DNA of 13,512 bases from CAZOZP01 sp964584325 (lineage in GTDB: Bacteria > Bacteroidota > Ignavibacteria > Ignavibacteriales > Melioribacteraceae): NCBI GenBank assembly GCA_964584325.1, contig CAZOZP010000079.1, positions 1 through 13,512 on the forward strand. The letters run 5' to 3'. This document shows positions 5,277 through 12,892 of the stretch, one piece after another (position 1 is the first letter of the stretch; each line of letters opens with the position of its first letter). The notes under the pieces were generated by a model. The model worked only from the letters and a program-made list of their open reading frames with translations. It did not search any database and was not told the origin of the DNA. A program made the position numbers and the translations under genes.

Positions 5277-7454
5277 ATGAAATATCTTTTATTATTCTGT
5301 TTCATCTTTGCTTTTAATACCGAGGCACAGCTATTATACAAAAACGGTACTTTCGAAGTAAATGCTTCTTCAGTAAGAGAAGGCTCATCAATTGCCGAAG
5401 CTGTTTCCTCTGTCGGGTTGAAATCCAATTATCATTCATCCGATAAGAACGTTTATAGGAACATCAGTTTTTCATCTCCGCGGAAAGGACTTCCGGTGCT
5501 TAAATCGCCTTATGTTCTTGCTGAAGCAATGTACAATATGTCGCTCGAAGAAGTATTTATGAATATCGAGGAAGACGGTACTTTCAGAACAGGAGAAAGC
5601 TGGTCGGGGGTATGGACAAGAGATATAAGCTACAGCATAGTACTTGCGCTGGCAGTTGTTTATCCGGATGTTGCAATTACAAGTCTTATGGCAAAGGTAA
5701 AGAACAACAGAATAATTCAGGATACCGGAACAGGCGGAAGCTGGCCTATATCATCCGACAGAACCACCTGGGCTCTGGCTGCCTGGGAAATTTATACTGT
5801 TACAGGCGATAAAGAGTGGCTTAGTAAAGCAAGGGAAATAATTAAAAATACTGTTGAAGATGATTTCTATATGGTATTGGACAAAGAAACCGGACTGATG
5901 CGCGGAGAATCGTCATTCCTCGACTGGAGAGAGCAGACTTATCCGCGCTGGATGGATTCCAAAGATATTTATGAATCCTTTAATCTCGGAACAAATGCGG
6001 TACATTATAAAACTTTGGAAATTCTGGCTGATATGTCTGAACTTCTCGGACTGGAAAGCGATAAATACAGGAAATCTGCCGAAAGCATCAGGAATGCGGT
6101 TAATTCATATTTATGGGTTGAAGAAAGCGGTTGGTACGGACAGTTTCTTTACGGAAGAGAATATCTTTCGCTTTCAACTAAAAGCGAAACTCTCGGTGAG
6201 GCTCTTTCCATTCTCTACGGTATTGCCGATAAAAAAAGAGCTGAAAGAATTATTGAATCTATGCCGGTCATAGATTTCGGACCAACCTGCGTTTTCCCGC
6301 AAATACCATTTATTCCGCCGTATCATAATGACGGAATCTGGCCGTTTGTTTCTGCATTCTGGACTCTTGCTGCAGCGGAAGCAGGAAACATCAAGGCAAC
6401 TGAAGACGGACTCTTTTCAATCTACAGAGCAGCGGCTCTATATCTTACAAATAAAGAGAATCTCGTGGCTTCTACCGGGAACTCCGAAGGTACGGAAATA
6501 AATTCCAACCGACAGTTATGGAGCGTTGCCGGAAACCTTGCAATGGTTTACAAAATATTATTCGGGATGCGCTTTGAAAAAGACAAGCTGGATTTCTCAC
6601 CTGTTATTCCTGAAGGTTTGAAGGGGAGCTACACTCTTGAAGGAATAAAATACAGAAATGCATTGATTGACATTAAAGTAAGCGGTATGGGTAATATTGT
6701 AAAATCGTTCAAGATAAACGGGCAAGAAACCAAAGACCACTTTATTCCTGAATCTGCGGAAGGGAAACAAATTGTGGAAATTGAACTTGGCGGATATAAC
6801 TCCTACGGAAAGAGCAATGTGGTGAAGAATCAGTTTGCTCCGGATACACCGGTTCTCAGTTACAATCACGCAATGATATACTGGAGTGCAGTATCCGGTG
6901 CCGGGAAATACCTTGTATATATCAACGGAAAAAAGGAAGCCGAAACCGAAAAACTTTTCTGTGAAGTAAAACCTGCTAACGAATACAAAGAGTATCAGGT
7001 AATGGCGGTATCAGATAACGGAACTGAGTCATTTTTAAGTGCTCCTTATGTTTATTACGGCTTTGATAATGAAATTATTATTAATACAGCCGGTGAAAAA
7101 GGACTGAAACTGGAAAGACAAAAACCTGAGGCCTATGAATTCACAACTGATATCTCTTCGGAAGGAACTTATGCATTAGATATATTATATTCGAACGGAA
7201 GCGGTCCGATTAACACAGAGAATAAGGCATGTCTCAGAAGTCTTTATCTCAACGGTAAATTTGCGGATGCGGTTATTATGCCTCAATTAGGGAAAGACGA
7301 CTGGAATACCAGAGGATATTCAAACTCTGTGAAAGTTAATCTTCAGAGAGGCAAAAATACCTTTGCTGTTAAGTTTGACAGTTTCAGCGAGAATATGAAT
7401 TCCGAAATCAATGACGCGGTAATTTACGAAATAAGACTGCGCAGACTCAAATAA
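5277..7454 (+). CDS. Secreted six-hairpin (alpha/alpha)6 glycosidase with C-terminal beta modules
   Basis: A 725-residue exported enzyme. The N terminus is a signal peptide (MKYLLLFCFIFAFNTEA, cleavage likely before Gln18). A catalytic (alpha/alpha)6 toroid spans about 70-435, with SWSGVWTRDISYS (about 108-120), SSFLDWREQTYPRW (about 212-225) and HNDGIWPFVSAFWTLAAAEAG (about 350-370). These resemble the glycogen-debranching/alpha-rhamnosidase/GH63-like six-hairpin superfamily. TRD, the DWRE region and the HNDG region carry candidate catalytic acids. A small beta domain (about 440-510), a fibronectin-III-like domain (about 520-595) and a C-terminal jelly-roll resembling a carbohydrate-binding module (about 600-725) follow. 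There is no T9SS tail, so the periplasm is its likely location. It is co-transcribed with the sugar symporter. I cannot assign the GH family or substrate. Confidence 0.75.
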   Translation: MKYLLLFCFIFAFNTEAQLLYKNGTFEVNASSVREGSSIAEAVSSVGLKSNYHSSDKNVYRNISFSSPRKGLPVLKSPYVLAEAMYNMSLEEVFMNIEEDGTFRTGESWSGVWTRDISYSIVLALAVVYPDVAITSLMAKVKNNRIIQDTGTGGSWPISSDRTTWALAAWEIYTVTGDKEWLSKAREIIKNTVEDDFYMVLDKETGLMRGESSFLDWREQTYPRWMDSKDIYESFNLGTNAVHYKTLEILADMSELLGLESDKYRKSAESIRNAVNSYLWVEESGWYGQFLYGREYLSLSTKSETLGEALSILYGIADKKRAERIIESMPVIDFGPTCVFPQIPFIPPYHNDGIWPFVSAFWTLAAAEAGNIKATEDGLFSIYRAAALYLTNKENLVASTGNSEGTEINSNRQLWSVAGNLAMVYKILFGMRFEKDKLDFSPVIPEGLKGSYTLEGIKYRNALIDIKVSGMGNIVKSFKINGQETKDHFIPESAEGKQIVEIELGGYNSYGKSNVVKNQFAPDTPVLSYNHAMIYWSAVSGAGKYLVYINGKKEAETEKLFCEVKPANEYKEYQVMAVSDNGTESFLSAPYVYYGFDNEIIINTAGEKGLKLERQKPEAYEFTTDISSEGTYALDILYSNGSGPINTENKACLRSLYLNGKFADAVIMPQLGKDDWNTRGYSNSVKVNLQRGKNTFAVKFDSFSENMNSEINDAVIYEIRLRRLK

Positions 7455-7464
7455 TTTTACCCCA

Positions 7465-7504
7465 AAGAAGGCTTCCGGCAGATTCTGTCTCCGGAGGTCT
7501 TCTT
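7465..7504 (+). terminator. Stem-loop terminator after the glycosidase gene
   Basis: The 14-base arms AAGAAGGCTTCCGG (7465-7478) and CCGGAGGTCTTCTT (7491-7504) pair with two exceptions, of which at least one can be a G-U pair. The stem starts 11 bases after the stop codon. No strong U-tract follows, so it may act as an imperfect terminator or an mRNA-stabilising hairpin. Confidence 0.65.
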
Positions 7505-7623
7505 CATTATATTACCCCGGTCTCTTTTACGTTTGAATTATTCATTATAAAATCTTAAGTTTCCCGCAAGTGCATTTGGGTTCTCTAACGAATAATTTGG
7601 GTTTAACAAATCAGGGGATATTT

Positions 7624-8019
7624 ATGAAAAGAATCTTTCCGTTAATACTTGCCGCATTATTTATTTATTCTTGTTCTTCATCGCAAAGAACCGCAAGCGA
7701 AGAGTTTTCCGAAAATCTGCTCTATGGCTCCTGGATACATAGCTTTGAAGAAGATAACGGAAGCGAAAAAGTATTCAGGCCTGCAGGAGCAAAAGAGTTT
7801 GGGCCGGCAAGATTTCGCAAAACTTACGAATTCAGAAAAAACGGAAGCTGTATTTATCTCGTTCTATCTTCCAGAGATAAACATTACACTGAAGAAGGCA
7901 GATATGAATTTGACGGAGAAGAACTGCAGATAATCAATATTGCGGGAAAAGAAGCTGAAAGGTACAGAATCATTTCATTAAGCCGTAATATGTTGAAGCT
8001 TAAGCTTTTGGGGAAGTAA
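7624..8019 (+). CDS. Small lipoprotein, lipocalin-like
   Basis: A 131-residue exported lipoprotein. The start at 7624 is chosen because AGGGGAT (7613-7619) precedes it and the N terminus is then a typical lipoprotein signal (MKRIFPLILAALFIYSC, lipid Cys at 17, followed by SSSQ). An upstream in-frame start at 7570 would bury the signal. The mature part has a GSW motif (YGSWIHSFEED), YEFRKNGSC, and GRYEFDGEELQI, the strand pattern of small lipocalin-like domains common in Bacteroidota; this assignment is tentative. Its stop codon is followed immediately, in the same frame, by the remains of a GH44 endoglucanase, so its own C terminus might have been altered by that deletion. It stands after a terminator and is probably transcribed separately from the glycosidase. 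Confidence 0.7.
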   Translation: MKRIFPLILAALFIYSCSSSQRTASEEFSENLLYGSWIHSFEEDNGSEKVFRPAGAKEFGPARFRKTYEFRKNGSCIYLVLSSRDKHYTEEGRYEFDGEELQIINIAGKEAERYRIISLSRNMLKLKLLGK

Positions 8020-9042
8020 TGTTCAGCTACAGAAGGTAAAAGACTTCTGGACGTATTGAATATACACTGGTACCCCGAACCTGATGGCGTTTCTTCATCT
8101 TCAACAACCCGGGAAGTTGTTCAGAGAAGAGTTCAGGCCGTGAGGTCTTTATGGGATTCCACTTATGTTGAAGATAGCTGGATCGGGGAATGGTTTAGTC
8201 CGGTAGCAATACTTCGGCAGGTTCAATCATCCATTAATGAGTATTATCCAAATACTAAACTTGGAGTAACTGAATACGACTACGGCGGAATTGAACATAT
8301 ATCCGGTGCCGTTGCCCAGGCAGATGCTTTGGGTGTATTCGGTAAATACGGGGTATATTTTGCTTCCCGTTGGGATGAGATTGATTCCTACAATCAAAAG
8401 GCTTTTGAAATATTCAGAAATTATGACGGTTTAGGTTCGCAATTCCCCGACCGAAGTGTATTCTCGGAAACGGCGGATATTGAGAATACTTCAGTTTATT
8501 CCGCAGAAAATGCCGACGGCAGTAAGCTTCACCTGGTTTTAATTAACAAGAATCTCGATAATCCGGTTAATATGCAAATTGAAATTGATGATCCGGCTGC
8601 ATACACTAATGCCGAGGTATGGGGCTTAACATCATCCGGACCTCAGATTAATTATGTTAACGAAATTACTCTTTCAGGCAATAACAACTTTGATATTATT
8701 ATGCCGGCTCTTTCAGTTTATCATACCGTAATCAATAAAAACTCTACATCCGCGGAAACCAATAAGGAAATACAGGGATATTCTCTTTCGCAGAACTATC
8801 CTAATCCTTTTAATCCGGAAACAACTATAGAATATTCAATTCCACGAGAGTCACCGGTAACAATTAAGGTGTATGATTTATTGGGACAGGAAGTTACAAC
8901 ACTTGTGAATCAGTATATGAATCCCGGTATCCACAAAGTGAAATTTGATGCATCCTCCGCCGGACTCTCAGGAGGAATATATTTATATAAAATCAAGGCC
9001 GGTGAATATAGTTCCGTACGGAAACTTGTACTATTAAAATAA
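8020..9042 (+). pseudogene. GH44 endoglucanase remnant with T9SS sorting domain (5' part deleted)
   Basis: C-terminal part of a GH44 endo-beta-glucanase/xyloglucanase. Homology-like sequence begins right after the lipoprotein stop (ATEGKRLLDVLNIHWYPEPDG) and continues through SLWDSTYVEDSWI and GVTEYDYGG to the end of the barrel and the beta-sandwich domain. The glutamate at 8272-8274 in TEYDYGG matches the GH44 nucleophile. The N-terminal half, which in GH44 carries the acid/base glutamate and the signal peptide, is missing. A T9SS type A sorting domain occupies about 8782-9042 (QNYPNPFNP... through KLVLLK). No in-frame ATG occurs near the 5' end; TTG at 8056 is the best start. Without a signal peptide the T9SS tail is useless and half the active site is absent, so I call it non-functional. 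Codon-level sequence is otherwise undamaged, which suggests recent loss. Confidence 0.85.
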
Positions 9043-9083
9043 TAGCTTTGTTTTCATTTTTTTCTTGTAAACATTAACGAGTG

Positions 9084-9156
9084 AGCGAGCGACGGGATTC
9101 GAACCCGCGGCATTCAGCTTGGGAAGCTGACACTCTACCTACTGAGTTACGCTCGC
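9084..9156 (-). tRNA. tRNA-Gly (anticodon CCC)
   Basis: The full cloverleaf reads on the minus strand: acceptor GCGAGCG/CGCTCGC (perfect seven pairs), D stem ACTC/GAGT, anticodon stem TCAGC/GCTGA with loop TTCCCAA (anticodon CCC, reading GGG), T stem GCGGG/CCCGT with loop TTCGAAT, discriminator T. It is 73 bases long. CCA is not encoded (CAC follows). It lies 76 bases after the end of the deacetylase gene on the same strand. Confidence 0.96.
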
Positions 9157-9232
9157 ATAGCGCAAAATTAAACTAATTATTCTGCTTTTTCAATGTTTCC
9201 TGCAAAAATAAATTAAAATATTTATTGTCTTT

Positions 9233-10141
9233 TCATCCGTAAATCTTTGCGGCCATTCTGAATGTATTGCAGTGAATATCCACAATTGTGTTAATATCTT
9301 TTGAATAACCCCCGCCCATAGTTACCACCACGGGAATGCCTGCTGATTTTAATCTGCTGAATACCAGCTCGTCACGCGCCATAACACCTGCACTGCTTAG
9401 TGCCATTTCTCCCCAGGAATCTGTTTCCGCAACATCTGCTCCGGCAATGTAGAATGCCGCTCCGAATTTTCGATTAAGTATCTCATCCAAATGCTTTTCC
9501 AATATTTTTATATAATCGCTGTCCCCCGTTCCTTTTTTTAATGAAATATCCAGATCGGAAACAGTTTTACGCAGAGGGTACCCCTTTTCCATATGCATAC
9601 TGAAAGTAAACACCTCTTCTCTTCCGGAGAAAATCTCCGCCGTGCCGTTTCCCTGATGGGCGTCAAGATCTATAATTACCACACTGTTTTCAGGATTCCG
9701 AAAAATTAAATAATTCGCCGCTGCCGCAACATCATTAAAAATGCAGAATGCCTCTCCTCTGTTGCGGAATGCGTGATGAGTTCCTCCGGCAAAGTTAAAT
9801 GACACTCCTTTTTCTTCGGCGTGCCGGATACATTCAATTGTTCCGCCTGTTATCAAAAACTCTCTTTTTACGAATTCTTCGGTAAGAGGAAATCCGATTC
9901 GCCTTATCTCCTGTATGGTAAGATTTCTTCCGGCTACTCTTTCTATATACTCAGGCGAGTGGGTTAATGAGAGAATATCCTTCCCTGCCGCTTCGGGAGC
10001 AAAGATATTGCCTTTGTTTATTATTCCCTCTCTGAGAAGCCGGTCGGGAACCATTCGGTATTTCAGAATCGGAAATTTATGTCCCTCGGGTAATGGCAAT
10101 ACATATTCCGGCGAGTATGCCGCTTTTATCGTCGATATCAA
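9233..10141 (-). CDS. Histone deacetylase family protein (zinc deacetylase)
   Basis: A 302-residue arginase-fold zinc hydrolase of the HDAC/AcuC/acetylpolyamine-amidohydrolase superfamily, removing acetyl groups from lysines or polyamine-like small molecules in the cytoplasm. The tandem histidines are H122-H123 in GGTHHAF, and the zinc ligands D160 and H162 are in IDLDAHQGNGT and D236 in AGADVAETD. The transition-state tyrosine is Y279 in GGGYS. All are present, so it should be active. The N terminus (AYSPEYVLPLPEGHKFPILKY) matches short bacterial HDACs. The start is a TTG at 10141; the frame is open a little further up, without an ATG. AAGGA lies about 13 bases before this TTG. It is divergent from the GSCFA gene with an 80-base gap. 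The natural substrate is unknown. Confidence 0.92.
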   Translation of the reverse strand: MISTIKAAYSPEYVLPLPEGHKFPILKYRMVPDRLLREGIINKGNIFAPEAAGKDILSLTHSPEYIERVAGRNLTIQEIRRIGFPLTEEFVKREFLITGGTIECIRHAEEKGVSFNFAGGTHHAFRNRGEAFCIFNDVAAAANYLIFRNPENSVVIIDLDAHQGNGTAEIFSGREEVFTFSMHMEKGYPLRKTVSDLDISLKKGTGDSDYIKILEKHLDEILNRKFGAAFYIAGADVAETDSWGEMALSSAGVMARDELVFSRLKSAGIPVVVTMGGGYSKDINTIVDIHCNTFRMAAKIYG

Positions 10142-10221
10142 TTTATGCTTTTGTTTCCTTTGCTGAATTATGTATTTTGAGTATAGTTTTCAAACAAGAT
10201 ATTAAAAATATATAATTTTAT

Positions 10222-11208
10222 ATGAAATTCAGAACAGAAATCACTATTCCCACGGCTAAGGATAAAATAAATCATCAGGATGCTATTATGTCTGTCGGGT
10301 CCTGCTTTGCGGATAATATTGCCGAATATCTTAAAGAATATAAGTTTAAAGTATCTGCAAATCCTTTCGGAGTGCTGTACAATCCTAAGTCCGTTCTGAG
10401 TTCTATCCGGCTTCTTTGCGATCCGGGAAGCTTCGATGAATCGGCTCTTGTCTTCCGGCAGTCGGAGTATCACAGTTTTTATCATCATAGTGATTTCTCT
10501 CATCACGAACGCGAGTTCTGTCTGAATAGAATTAAAGATTCACTTTCCTTCGATTCCGATTTTCTTCGGCGGACGGAGTTCCTGATAATCACATTCGGGA
10601 CTGCCTTAATATACAGGCACAAGGCTTCGGGTATGATAGTCTCAAATTGTCATAAGATTCCCCCGGGCGAATTTATCCGTGAGAGACTCTCTGTTCAGGA
10701 AACATCCGATACTATCCGGGAAATAATCGATACTGCAAGAAATTTCAATTCATCGGTTAAATTCATATTTACCGTTAGTCCGGTAAGACATTTACGTGAC
10801 GGAGCAACCGAAAATCTGCGAAGCAAATCAATTCTGATTTCTGCACTGCACGATGTTTTAGACTCTGCACCTGACTGCCTCTACTTTCCATCATACGAGT
10901 TAATTACCGACGAACTGCGCGATTACCGTTTCTATGCTGAAGATATGCTTCATCCGAATAAAATAGCCGTTGATTTCGTATGGCAGAAATTTTGCGAAAC
11001 TCTTTTCACCGGAGAATGCCTTGATGCCGTAAATAAAATTAAGACAATGCGTGCATCTTATAAACACAGAGTAAGGAATCCGGAATCAGAAAGCCATAAA
11101 GCATTTCTTACCGCTCAGCTTGAAAATCTAAAACATCTGAAAGCCGAATATCCTTATGCTGATTTCAGACAAGAAGAAAGCTATTTTAGCGGTGAAAGGA
11201 TAAAGTAA
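10222..11208 (+). CDS. GSCFA-domain protein (SGNH hydrolase-like)
   Basis: A 328-residue protein with the family-defining GSCFA motif at residues 26-30 (MSVGSCFADNIAEYL), followed by NPFGVLYNP (48-56), TFGTA (124-128), TVSPVRHLRDGA (184-195) and DMLHPN (241-246). GSCFA proteins are related to SGNH/GDSL esterases: Ser27 would be the nucleophile, and D241 with H244 would be the DxxH pair of the catalytic triad. The reaction and substrate of bacterial members are not established as far as I know; O-acyl ester hydrolysis is the usual guess. There is no signal peptide, so it is probably cytoplasmic. The start codon lies in an AT-rich leader without an evident Shine-Dalgarno. The gene is divergent from the deacetylase, and its 3' end marks the border of the toxin-antitoxin region. 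Confidence 0.88.
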   Translation: MKFRTEITIPTAKDKINHQDAIMSVGSCFADNIAEYLKEYKFKVSANPFGVLYNPKSVLSSIRLLCDPGSFDESALVFRQSEYHSFYHHSDFSHHEREFCLNRIKDSLSFDSDFLRRTEFLIITFGTALIYRHKASGMIVSNCHKIPPGEFIRERLSVQETSDTIREIIDTARNFNSSVKFIFTVSPVRHLRDGATENLRSKSILISALHDVLDSAPDCLYFPSYELITDELRDYRFYAEDMLHPNKIAVDFVWQKFCETLFTGECLDAVNKIKTMRASYKHRVRNPESESHKAFLTAQLENLKHLKAEYPYADFRQEESYFSGERIK

Positions 11209-11228
11209 CAGGAGAAAAGCAAGAAGAT

Positions 11229-11274
11229 TTCTTCTAACCAACAGATACAGAGACCGGGGGAAAAATCAAAATGC
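11229..11274. repeat. Partial, remote copy of the transposase element's outer repeat
   Basis: TTCTTCTAACCAACAG (11229-11244) is identical to 549-564, and similarity continues through CAGAG...GAAAA to 11264 (compare 569-584). The following AAAAATCAAAATGC (11261-11274) is the exact reverse complement of 1285-1298 in the right arm of the same element. This copy thus joins features of both ends of the 526-1346 element. It lies between convergent genes, with no transposase nearby. A weak hairpin CCTG/CAGG (11274-11288) follows. Confidence 0.7.
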
Positions 11275-11304
11275 CTGTCAATGTCAGGTTAAAGCAGTTG
11301 TTAA

Positions 11305-12078
11305 CTACTTCCAGATAACATTATTATTTAGAGTATCCAAATAAATCTCTGTACTTTCTTTGACAGATTCTATTACCATTTTCTTAAAAGTAACTTGATT
11401 AGAACTTTGCTGCCAGTCTTCTATTGAATCAAAATATTTTGCCCGGTCAGTGACTCTAATAATAGCAGGAGGATAACCATAATGTAGTAATATTAAATTC
11501 ATTAATAACCGTGCTGTTCGCCCATTACCATCAAAAAATGGATGAAGGCTAACAAATCGTGTATGAACTTCTGAGGCAAAAATCACAGGATGAATATTTT
11601 TTGGTGATATCAACCAGTTAAAGAAATTATCCATTTCATCATTTAATTTAAGTGGGTCACAGAATTTATGAGTACCGCCATCTTTTAACCTGACATATAC
11701 CGGGACTTTTCTATATACTCCGGCATTAACCGAATCAATACCTTTTAGCACTAATGTATGAATATTCAAAATATCAGGTTTTGTATATTCATTTGGAGTT
11801 TTTAGAGATAATAATTCAATATAATCAATTGCTTCTTTATGATTTACTATTTCCAAATGCTCACGTGTCGATTTTCCACCTATCGTAATACCATCTAAAA
11901 GTACAATTCTTGTTTCTTGAAGAGTGTAAGTATTTCCCTCAATTGCGGTTGAATTGTATGTAAAATCTATATCAAATAAACGTTTCAAATTTAAAACTTG
12001 TTGTGAAGATAAAGGTCTATAAGAATCTAATTCGTTTTTGAGCTTATCTAACTCATTCAGTTGTTTCTGAAAATCCAT
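11305..12078 (-). CDS. Fic protein, class II (self-inhibited AMP transferase)
   Basis: A 257-residue Fic-domain enzyme, expected to transfer AMP (or another phosphate-linked group) from a nucleotide to hydroxyl side chains of target proteins. The complete catalytic motif HPFFDGNGRTAR is at 179-190 with the catalytic His179. The inhibitory helix motif (S/T)xxxE(G/N) is present as S43-TAI-E47-G48, on the N-terminal side as in class II Fic proteins. An N-terminal Fic/DOC helical region is present, and GVYRKVPVYV (120-129) corresponds to the target-docking flap region. Because the inhibitor is built in, no separate antitoxin is needed, and none is adjacent. It is the left-most gene of the minus-strand toxin-antitoxin row. 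Targets are unknown. Confidence 0.92.
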   Translation of the reverse strand: MDFQKQLNELDKLKNELDSYRPLSSQQVLNLKRLFDIDFTYNSTAIEGNTYTLQETRIVLLDGITIGGKSTREHLEIVNHKEAIDYIELLSLKTPNEYTKPDILNIHTLVLKGIDSVNAGVYRKVPVYVRLKDGGTHKFCDPLKLNDEMDNFFNWLISPKNIHPVIFASEVHTRFVSLHPFFDGNGRTARLLMNLILLHYGYPPAIIRVTDRAKYFDSIEDWQQSSNQVTFKKMVIESVKESTEIYLDTLNNNVIWK

Positions 12079-12083
12079 ACTTT

Positions 12084-12111
12084 ATTATACACCTTATTAT
12101 ATGTAGTGCAA
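12084..12111 (-). promoter_or_regulatory. Candidate promoter of the Fic gene
   Basis: On the minus strand there is TTGCAC (12106-12111), 16 bases, and a perfect TATAAT (12084-12089). A second TATAAT (12096-12101) lies just upstream. The first would initiate almost at the ATG (leaderless) and the second would give a leader of about 11 bases. Which one is used cannot be decided. Confidence 0.35.
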
Positions 12112-12124
12112 TCTATAGCCTTTC

Positions 12125-12325
12125 CCCGCACGGAGCGTCCGGCTAACGGTGTTGTCGCTAAAACGCCGCCCATGATTTGAGCGCCGAGCAGAACCCGTAT
12201 TTGTTAAATTACAAAAACTGTTAAATAATAAAAGAACTTTGCACGTGATACTAACTTTTTAGTTGCAACCCAAGTTACCCGAAAAGCGCCACAACTACGG
12301 AGCGGTCGGTGTTGAGCGGTGGTCT
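12125..12325. repeat. GC-richer non-coding block with near-direct repeats, weakly attC-like
   Basis: This 200-base block between the Fic gene and the CopG/BrnT module is clearly GC-richer than its flanks at both its ends and has no plausible gene. CGGAGCG occurs at 12131-12137 and 12298-12304, and CGGTGTTG at 12147-12154 and 12307-12314, in the same order. Its ends show partial complementarity: GTTGTCGCT (12151-12159) against AGCGCCACAAC (12285-12295). GTTGAGC (12311-12317) fits the integron core consensus GTTRRRY, and GGCTAAC (12141-12147) fits RYYYAAC at six of seven positions. An attC-like recombination site is one reading; a decayed repeat of another kind is equally possible. Confidence 0.45.
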
Positions 12326-12338
12326 TGTCCACTTTAAA

Positions 12339-12608
12339 TTAAGAGACTTCTCTGAGTTTACCAGCAACATATTTATGAATTATGCTAGCTACTAATGTTT
12401 GATATGGCAACCCTTCTTCCAAAGATTTAGCCTTCAAATTTGATAAATCCTTTTCTGAAAGACGAATATTAATTCTTCTGTTTTTCAATGCTGTATTTCT
12501 AGCAATCTGCTGACATTTTGCTTTCTCCTTTTCAAAATTTTCAACAGGTATCCATTCACCGTTCTCATATGATTCGAGTAATTCTTTTTCTTCTTTATCT
12601 AACTTCAT
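12339..12608 (-). CDS. CopG-type antitoxin of a type II toxin-antitoxin system
   Basis: An 89-residue antitoxin matching the CopG antitoxin family paired with BrnT-like toxins. It has an acidic N-terminal half (LDKEEKELLESYENGEWIPV, 3-22) that would wrap the toxin, followed by a ribbon-helix-helix DNA-binding half. That half is RINIRLSEKDLSNLKAKSLEEGLPYQTLVASIIHKYVAGKL (about 45-85), with the beta strand INIRLS and the GLPYQTL turn diagnostic of the family. It probably neutralises the upstream toxin and represses their shared promoter. Its start lies one base after the toxin stop, so the two are co-translated in toxin-first order, as usual for BrnT/BrnA. Confidence 0.87.
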   Translation of the reverse strand: MKLDKEEKELLESYENGEWIPVENFEKEKAKCQQIARNTALKNRRINIRLSEKDLSNLKAKSLEEGLPYQTLVASIIHKYVAGKLREVS

Positions 12609-12609
12609 A

Positions 12610-12885
12610 TTAATCGCCTTTGATAAATTTCTTTGTTGCTTTTCGACTTGGAATAATTGTCTTCAAGAACACTTTTTCGTCATCTTCAACAAATGGAACC
12701 AAATAAACGTAACTTTCATATTCGACAACATAAATATTTTGATTACTATATTTACTAACATTTGGATGCTTTGTAATTGCCAATAATTTACCGAGTTCTA
12801 TTTGGCTAACAATTATTTCGAAAGAAATTCCGCGATCTTTTTTCAATGCTTCATTCTTCTCTTCATTCCAATCGAAATATTTCAT
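12610..12885 (-). CDS. brnT: BrnT-like ribonuclease toxin
   Basis: A 91-residue toxin of the BrnT family, with a RelE-like fold and ribosome-independent RNase activity in the characterised member. The family opening FDWNEEKNEALKKDRGISFE (4-23) is intact, and so are the central strands with IYVVEYESYVYLVPFV (51-66) and the C-terminal KTIIPSRKATKKFIK (75-89), the family's late I.SRKAT.. region. Length is normal for the family. It is first in the operon with the CopG-type antitoxin one base downstream. Its promoter lies in the broken Doc gene upstream. There is no clear Shine-Dalgarno; the leader is about 16 bases of AT-rich sequence. Confidence 0.87.
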   Translation of the reverse strand: MKYFDWNEEKNEALKKDRGISFEIIVSQIELGKLLAITKHPNVSKYSNQNIYVVEYESYVYLVPFVEDDEKVFLKTIIPSRKATKKFIKGD

Positions 12886-12892
12886 TTTTAAT

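Noticed and set aside
6597..6869. Minus-strand open frame of 90 codons inside the glycosidase gene
   Set aside because: It lies wholly within a well-supported gene, shows no recognisable motif, and has no start signals.
8005..8070. Stop-codon readthrough producing a lipoprotein-GH44 fusion
   Set aside because: The codon is a plain TAA with no readthrough or selenocysteine context, and a half GH44 domain would not be active.
8056..9042. A complete T9SS-secreted protein starting at TTG 8056
   Set aside because: It has no signal peptide or ribosome-binding site, and GH44-like sequence extends upstream of 8056 to the lipoprotein stop, so the frame is a remnant.
10168..10506. Minus-strand open frame of 112 codons over the start of the GSCFA gene
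   Set aside because: It overlaps the conserved GSCFA motif region and the divergent promoter gap, and has no recognisable domain.
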